Assembly (NCBI GenBank): GCA_002900995.3
Contig: CM035305.1
Coordinates: 2,030,467 to 2,094,466, forward strand
From: Ganoderma boninense
Lineage: Eukaryota; Basidiomycota; Agaricomycetes; Polyporales; Polyporaceae
Direction: 5' to 3'
DNA: 64,000 nucleotides
The notes under the pieces are model-generated. The model did not search any database. It was not told the origin of the DNA and worked only from the letters and a program-made list of their open reading frames with translations. Below, piece after piece: positions 57,185 to 64,000 of the stretch (the stretch's first letter is position 1; each line of letters begins with the position of its first letter). The translations under genes and the position numbers were made by a program.

Positions 57185-58412
57185 TCTTGCGCCCGTTGCT
57201 ACCTCAGTAGGCTTGCAACATCTGGCTGCCGCTGCTGTTCTCATTGCAGTAGGGCAGCCTATGGCAGGCTATTGTAAATCTGCACCCAGGTTGCAGATTG
57301 GCGAGGTTCCGCCCTTCTTGCGCCTTTCTTGAGTCCCATTTCTATTTCCCCCGCTCTGTTATTTGTTTTTGTCCTGGATCTCACCGCCCTACCCCTTGTA
57401 GTGAAAATATCCCTCCCTTCGCAAACGCACAGTTGCGTTGTTACATGTGATGTCCTGGACTCTTCTCTGCCACTGTAGCTGCACCGTCCCCTATATCCAT
57501 CGCATATTATACATTCCATTGTGCGCCGTCTCATCTCAAGCATCGCTAATTCGTGTATCCCCATCCCACTCCCGTGTCTCGTCTCCTCACATCCATGTCA
57601 CGTTCAATCCTCGCTGATTCACGCACGACTTTTATGTATCACTACGATCACCCACGACCAATTGACATGTTGCTGTAGAGTGTCCGTCACTGTAGGAAGG
57701 TGGACCGTAGCAATCAGATCTATTCTGCGGATGTCTGTATAGGACGTGCCATCGCACGCTGTTGGTGGGGCGGAAAGTCGAGAGGCGGAGACTCATCGAA
57801 GACCTCGTTGAAAATGGTATTTTAGACGTTTTATGTTTATCTTGAGCCAGGCGCTGAACTATAGATAGTATCCTGACAAGGAGGCATTAATATTGGTGAA
57901 AAGATGTCTCCGTAACGGCTGGAAAAGCCGGTCACGATGATCGTGCGTCGCCTAGCACCACCAATGCATGGGCGATGCGCGAGAGCGTCCTTGGCCATAT
58001 GGTCCTCCTAGGCAAAACGCCAATACCGAACCCCGTGCTCATACATTTGTCAAACATGCACTCCAGGCGCGCCCCCTCCGCGCCCCCTCCGTACGAACGT
58101 TCCCTATGTACAACTCCGAGCTCCACTGCCTCATGGATTTCCGGATAAGAAACCGTATCATTCAACACACCGTCCTCGCGACCGCGAATCCGCTTGTAGA
58201 CGCGAACAACGGCTCCCGCCTTCCGCCCGACCACCCAGGACCGCCCCACACGCATGCTACCAGGGACATGTGCATGCACTGAGAGACCTATTGGGTCAAA
58301 GATAAGCGCAGGCTATAGACGTATAAAGCACGCCGGTGAGGCAGCAGGAATAGCCAGCAAGGATAACCTGTCCTCCTCATCTTCACTGGGTTCACCCCGC
58401 CCGTCTGCGGTC
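57185..58412. other. long intergenic stretch, no gene seen
   Basis: About 1.2 kb lies between the Pal1-like and RNase genes (both plus). It is AT-richer than the coding parts around 57360-57900. A short duplication, gcgccccctcc twice, is at about 58069-58090. A minus frame at 57932-58279 is open but shows no family pattern. Confidence 0.5.
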
Positions 58413-59023
<611 letters not shown>

Positions 59024-59680
59024 GCGTTTCGCTGACATGGCCGGAGCGTGTGTAGAACGAAAGGAGATCAGTTGTACGCTTTCTATACCTGCGAGATGGG
59101 ATCAGGCTTGTTGTATAACTAAGTTGGTCCTTCGAACGTGCGTGAAGTTAGATCCTGTAACTCTCCGGGATCAATGTGTACCAGGGCCAGGGAACTCACC
59201 TGAGATAGAAGGTGTAAGGTGTAAGGGATGAAATATATGTCCGAGTCACAAATTGTGTTTACTCCTTGGCCCAGTGTAAACCCATGGATACGAACCTACT
59301 CGAGTTGAGCTTCAGTCGTATATCAGATAAAAAATCTCGACTCGGAGGCTTTCGCGAGGTCGTAGCTCTAAAGGCATGAGGGATGAAACGAAACACGCCG
59401 AAGTCACCTGAAGCAATCATACTTCTGGACGAGTTATACCACGGCGGAGATTGGGCATAACTGTTGATATTCGTTCCGCACGTTCTTCTCCCTGAAGCTA
59501 CTATTCTAGCCTTTCCGGTGATACTGATTGGACTTCAGATTGTGATGACCTCTGGGCTGACCTGCAATCTGCACTGTAGTGCCTGGAAAGGACCCGACAC
59601 GGTAGACGCGATGGCCTATTTGACTGACATCAGGAACGCGCCCAAGCAAGTTCAGCCAAAGGTGGTAGGTACGTAGATGA
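59024..59680. other. intergenic / possible 5' part of the next gene
   Basis: About 650 bases follow the RNase stop. A plus frame from about 59545 reads TSGLTCNLHCSAWKGPDTVD and may belong to the small membrane-protein candidate below, but the junction could not be fixed. Nothing else is seen. Confidence 0.4.
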
Positions 59681-60037
59681 GTGCTATAAGTGGTACTCAC
59701 ACCGGTTTAACAACCGAGAGGTCAGTATTACTGTGGTGAGGGACGACCAGGATAATGACTAAGAAACAATTTCGGCGCAGGGGTTCAAATTTCCAAACTG
59801 TTCGAGTCCATTCATGGAGTATCCCGTAAAGGACAGCACTGGTGGAAAAGAAGGGCAAACCGTGTCATCTACCATCATCACCGGCGGTTTGGTGGTGAGT
59901 TTGATTGAAGTTGACAACAGATGCGCACACTTACCGTGTCCCAACAGGTCGCATTGCTACTCGTCGGAAGGAAAAGCACAACAACTTCCAGCAATGCAAG
60001 CAAACCTCGCGCAACGACGCACGACATACCAGAATGA
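59670..60037 (+). CDS. possible single-pass membrane protein (3' exons)
   Basis: Three exons stay in one frame across two clean GT-AG introns: about 59670-59735 (YVDECYKWYSHRFNNREVSI), 59781-59894 (GFKFPNCSSPFMEYPVKDST to the start of a hydrophobic run), and 59948-60037, with introns of 45 and 53 nt. The join makes a transmembrane-like segment IITGGLVVALLLV followed by a basic GRKS and a Ser/Thr-rich tail ending DIPE and a stop. The 5' end is unresolved, perhaps because of a frame error near 59670. The layout fits a type I membrane protein with a short cytosolic tail. The family is not recognised. Confidence 0.4.
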
Positions 60038-60156
60038 TCCATGCAATGGGCTTGAAGGAGAAAGGGGTCAGGATTCTCGCGAAGATCATCGGCGACGTGG
60101 GCATTACATAGCAAGGATCGATATTACACGGAGGGGCGAAGGGTAACAATATGCAA

Positions 60157-61029
60157 TCAGTACTGGAGACGGAACATGAATTGGAAACTATACTGCTTGG
60201 TGTCGGGGTCCCAATGTGACCAGTTCCAGTAACCAGCATCATCCGACTCGTCCTCGATTTCTCGTGCAGGAATGCGGAAGGCGATGGTCTCGTAAGGTTC
60301 AGCGGCGACCTACAGAGAATTCAACAAACAGGACGAGAAGTGGTGTTCGGAATGGCTTACAATGAGGTATTGGTAGGCCTTGTTCGGTGGCTCCCTCTTC
60401 TGCTCCCACGCGCTCATGAATCGTCGACGAGGGATGACACCAGCCTTAATTTGTGGGAGGTGAACCTGGACCATCATACCCTCTTTGCCCGTGTCCCGGT
60501 CCCGAACTTTTGTGACACGGTATCCAGGGCGGCCAATTTTCAAGAAGACCTTTTTGTGGACGCTCTGTTGCGTTGGCGCGATCATAAGTTGGGTCTCCTT
60601 GAGGTCACGGGCGGCGCGCCGAGCGAGGTTTGTTTGGTGCTTTTTGCCTTGAGTGTGGGCAAGGTAGGAGCCTTCATTTGTATGCAATGTCAGACACAGA
60701 CGACATTCGAGGGAACCGAGGTGGTTGCGGAGGATATATGGATCCTATGGGCACGTCAGCGAACAGCGAGTCGCGATGAAGTGACGCTCCACACCTTCGC
60801 AAGGTCAATGGTCTCGAGTGCCAGTTTCCGCAACCGCTCCCTCCTGTCTACATTGGTTTCGGAAGCACCTGCCACACCACCACCTCCAAATTTCGAACCA
60901 ACACGGTTCTACACGGAGATTGTGAGTGCATGCATGACAAGCGCGACAAGCCTGCTCACCTGGTAATCTTGCAAACAGACGAAACGTCAACATACAATAA
61001 AGACGGATGCGAGAACAAAACGTACCCAT
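60157..61029 (-). CDS. PRP11: Splicing factor 3A subunit 2 (SF3A2 / Prp11)
   Basis: A U2 snRNP core protein needed for pre-spliceosome assembly. Exons are 61029-61026 (ATGG), 60967-60960 (8 nt), 60908-60795, 60744-60361 and 60309-60157, giving 220 aa in exact frame. The protein starts MDYQNRVGSKFGGGG, which the two tiny exons are needed to build. A matrin-type C2H2 zinc finger reads LECRLCLTLHTNEGSYLAHT with QGKKH. The highly conserved core continues KVFLKIGRPGYRVTKVRDRD and PRRRFMSAWEQKREPPNKAY, and the end is GYWNHWDPDTKQYS. The length matches fungal Prp11 (about 220-270 aa), lacking the animal proline-rich tail. It diverges from RRP5 over 316 bases. Confidence 0.96.
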
Positions 61030-61345
61030 TTTGACGAAGAGAAGGAGAATGGAGCGAGGTGCAGACTGGTCAAGGAGAGAGAGAGGAGAGCACGGATGTC
61101 AGTACTTGGTGAGCGACGAGAAGGGAAAGGGGTCCTTAGTAAGCAAGCGCCAGATCTGAGACGAATCTCAATTTGGGCGTCAATGTCAAGATTGGGCCGA
61201 GGAATCAAAAAAGTTGTCGGTCTCGCGACGCGTGAGGCTGCACTCGTCGGTCTGCTCGTCTCTCTTTCGCTCTTCGGTGCCTCACTAATACCCTTGGCTT
61301 TCTCTCTTGCTTATCGCTGTCTTTTCTGTGGAAGCTCCCTGCAGT
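61030..61345. promoter_or_regulatory. divergent promoter region between SF3A2 and RRP5
   Basis: The 316 bases separate the start codons of two RNA-processing genes on opposite strands, so a shared bidirectional promoter is likely. The part near RRP5 is T/C-rich on the plus strand. No specific factor site is called. Confidence 0.6.
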
Positions 61346-64000
61346 ATGGCCGCTGGAAAGAAACGCACATTGGAAGAGGCTTCGGTCACCCCCAAGGCGA
61401 AGAGGTCGAAGACTGAGGGACTTCCCAAGAAATCAAAAGATAAGGAGGAGAAGAGTGCTCAACCTGTCTCTTCTTTGGTGTCAGACGACATCGACTTCCC
61501 TAGAGGCGGAGGTACCACCTTGACTCCCTTGGAGGTAAAGACTCTCCGCGCCGAGGCTGCGAAGGAAGCAGACAAGGAGTTGTTCGCCGTACGTTACATG
61601 TCGCTGGTTCTCCATTTTCGTACTAACATTGCTAATAGGAGTCTACGAAAACCTCGAAGCGCAAGCGGACGTCCGATGTGAATGGCTCCTCAAAAGGAAC
61701 GACTAAAGACGGAAGAAAAGCAGGGATCCGGATAGAACATCTCAACTACAAGGTACGTTCCTTCCTATGCTATCTCTGCGCGTTTTCTTACCCTATGGCA
61801 GCGCGTTATGGTCGGGATGAAGGTCCTGGGGCAGGTTGTGGCCGTGGAACCGCTTGCTCTCGTCGTGTCCCTCCCAAACCAGCTTTTCGCCCATGCCCCC
61901 ATCACACAAGTTTCGTCACAACTTACCCATGCTCTGGAAAGCATGGGAGATGCAGAAATGAGCACTTCTGATGAAGATGATGAAGACTCTTCCCCTTCTG
62001 GAGTATCTGACCTCTCCGAACTATTCCAACCCGGCCAGTATGTTCGGGCCGTGGTCACTGCAGTTCATGCCCCTGGCGCAACCGACGTTTCTGGTCTGGG
62101 TCGCGCCCGCGATGACGTTCAGAAAGCGAGTAGGAGAGTTGAGCTGAGTTTGGTGCCAGAAAAGGTCAATGCGGGGGTAGTGAAGACAGATCTCCGACCC
62201 GGTTTTGTGCGTATTACATCTCGTACATACGGCAATAGCATATTCACATCTACGCAGGTTCTGTCGGCTTCTGTCAAGAGTGCTGAGGACCATGGCTACA
62301 TTCTTGACCTTGGAATACCTGACGTGTCAGGGTTCTTGCCCTTCAAGGATGCACGAAAAAGGAGCCTTCGGAAGTAAGACGCTACAGGTCGGTAGGCTGC
62401 TGGATGTCGCCGTCTCCAAAATGTCTGGTAATGGACGGACGTGTAATGTCTCAATAGACCCGAAGATTCTGTCGACGTCTTCCGTGAGTATTTCTACCAC
62501 GGCCAATAACCACTAATCACTCATTGTGTGGTAGATTACGGAGGTCAACAACGTCACATCGATTATTCCTGGAACGCTTGTCCAGTCTCTAGTGACAGCC
62601 GTACAACCCGACGGTCTCGTTTTGCAGGTGCTTGGTTATTTCGACGGGACGATAGACCACTTCCACCTTGTATCCGGCGATCCGAAAGATCATTACAAGA
62701 TTGGTCAAAAAGTCAAAGCGCGAGTTCTTTACGACCTCAGCACCTCCACACCTCCACGATTCGCTCTGTCCTTGTCTGACCACGTCCTGAAATGCACTTC
62801 CAAGTTGTTGGGCACAGGTATCGATTTGCGAGAAGCTTATCCTGTCGGAACCCTTCTCGATGCGGTGAAAGTGACACGCGTAGAGAGCGAGAGGGGTCTT
62901 GTGGTGGAAGTTGGTTCTGGAGCCGAAGGTTTCGTTCACGTCAGTACCTACTTATTCTCTAATCGCGACTTGTTGCTGACCCTTGTCTCAGATTTCACAA
63001 ACCTCGGATGAACACGTTCCGACGCTCTCAGCATCATCCGGTGCATGGAAACTGGGGACCGTTCATCGGGCTCGTGTCACTGGTTACTATCCGCTGGATG
63101 GGATCCTTCAGCTATCCATGCGGCCTTCCGTGCTCGACCAAAGGTTCCTACAGGTTGCAGACGTTCATGTTGGAGAGCTCATGAAGGGGACAGTGAAGAA
63201 ACTCACCGATTCTGCACTCTTCGTCTCGATTTCTGGGAATGTCGATGGTGTCGTCTGGCCTAACCACTATGCAGACATCTTCCTGAAACACCCGCAGAAA
63301 CGATTTAAACCTGGTAGTAGTATCAAAGTGCCGGGTACGTTCATCATAAAGTACATTCGACTGAGTTCTTATGACAGTTCAGGTGCTTGTCGTTGATCCT
63401 GAGCGCAAACGTGTCTCCCTGACCGCGAAGAAGACCTTGGTCGAGTCATCCTTGCCTATCATCACCCAGTTCAGTGACGCACAAGTTGGTATTTTGACCC
63501 ATGCGGTGGTCTTAAGGTCTCGGACAAGAGTCTTCAAGTAGAGTTTTATAACAACTTGAAGGCGATCATACCGGCGCGAGAAGCTAGGTTCGTACTTCAT
63601 CCTAGGTCTGAAACCTTCATTGTGTTGAACCTCCTTGTTCCACAGCGAGACCACCGTCGTGCCATTGTCAGTTGCTTTCCCCATAGGCAAGCCTGTACAA
63701 GTCCGCATCATTGCGGTCGACTCGGACACGTCCCGTATTACAGCCAGCATCAAACAGGCGTCGCCCAACTACAAGTCGGCCATCACTGATATCAGCGGGG
63801 TGGACATTGGCGACACTGTCGAGGGCACAGTCTCCGACATCCACAAGGACAAGGCTGTCATCATCCTGCAGCCCACACAAGTCACAGCTCTGCTCTCGCT
63901 AAAGAATCTCGCGAACCGTCGTGAGGTGTCCGTAGCACAGCTGCGGTCGACGCTGAAGGCGGGTGAAAAGCTTCAGGACATGGTAGTAACGTCTCGAAAC
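61346..64000 (+). CDS. RRP5: Ribosome biogenesis S1-repeat protein RRP5 (partial, cut by window end; two frame breaks)
   Basis: A large nucleolar SSU-processome factor with many S1 RNA-binding domains, needed for 18S and 5.8S rRNA synthesis. Exons visible are 61346-61588, 61639-61752, 61802-62206, 62258-62483, 62535-62939, 62992-63334, 63378-63587 and 63646 onward. The N-terminus is basic (MAAGKKRTLEEASVTPKAKR) and includes SLVSDDIDFPRGGGTTLTPL, the family signature. S1 repeats follow: VGMKVLGQVVAVEPLALVVS, VLSASVKSAEDHGYILDLGI, GTVKKLTDSALFVSISGNVD and GDTVEGTVSDIHKDKAVIIL. The frame breaks in the A5 run at 62356-62360 (one A too many, before GAFGSKTLQVGRLLDVAV) and again near 63512-63516 (one base too few, before KVSDKSLQVEFYNNLKAI). 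Both are probably indel errors. The C-terminal S1 and HAT repeats lie beyond the window. Confidence 0.92.

Noticed and set aside
56549..57244. 231-codon minus-strand frame rich in Arg/Leu
   Set aside because: Antisense to the Pal1-like exon 2; composition explained by its Gln/Lys/Glu codons.
59776..59790. ggttcaaatttcc, similar to a tRNA B box
   Set aside because: No acceptor stem, A box or cloverleaf around it, and it falls at the start of a plausible coding exon.

Overview
This window is nuclear DNA from a filamentous basidiomycete fungus, most likely an agaricomycete. The genes are densely packed and mostly split by many short introns. Most introns are 45-75 nt, a few are only 41-43 nt, with GTRNGT-like donors. 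The proteins best match basidiomycete versions of core eukaryotic families. I found no mobile element, rRNA, tRNA or CRISPR.

Layout. 1-2.4 kb is a GC-rich stretch with only weak coding signals. 2.4-9.5 kb holds three minus-strand genes: VTA1 (ESCRT), a large arrestin-like protein and a GNAT acetyltransferase. 10.4-13.5 kb holds POP3 (RNase P/MRP) and DCD1 (dCMP deaminase). 13.6-20.1 kb is the divergent pair TTI1 / ABZ1 (TTT complex; folate synthesis). 20.5-24.8 kb carries a 2-oxoglutarate oxygenase, UBC12 (NEDD8 E2) and a NOP6-like RRM protein. 24.9-28.5 kb is the divergent pair SED5 / glycerol-3-phosphate dehydrogenase. 29-31 kb is an ankyrin-CCCH protein. 31.7-38.1 kb is ADE5,7 diverging from a proline/serine-rich protein. 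38.8-41.4 kb is an unrecognised conserved-looking protein. 42.7-44.6 kb is a eukaryotic Lnt-like (apolipoprotein N-acyltransferase) membrane protein. 45.0-45.3 kb is a tiny metallothionein gene. 46.1-49.0 kb holds mS23 and RPN5. 49.4-54.4 kb holds an F-box-like protein and SLD2. 54.7-57.2 kb is a Pal1-like disordered protein. 58.4-59.0 kb is a secreted guanyl-specific ribonuclease (RNase T1 family). 59.7-60.0 kb is a possible small membrane protein. 60.2-61.0 kb is SF3A2/Prp11, and 61.3 kb to the end is RRP5, cut by the window edge.

The genes are not one pathway. They are mostly housekeeping (ribosome and spliceosome biogenesis, proteasome, purine, folate and dTMP precursor synthesis, secretory traffic, replication control) with a few accessory genes. 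I did not find a gene cluster that looks like a new system. The most distinctive items are the metallothionein with a start-codon-only first exon, the RNase T1 gene with a GC-AG intron, the SF3A2 4-nt and 8-nt coding exons, and the Lnt-like enzyme. At least six single-base reading-frame breaks fall inside otherwise intact essential genes, several of them in homopolymers. They suggest uncorrected sequencing indels rather than real pseudogenes.

Gene ends are CDS ends. Exon joins are my own reading of splice sites and frame, and exon lengths were checked to sum to whole codons except where a frame break is noted.
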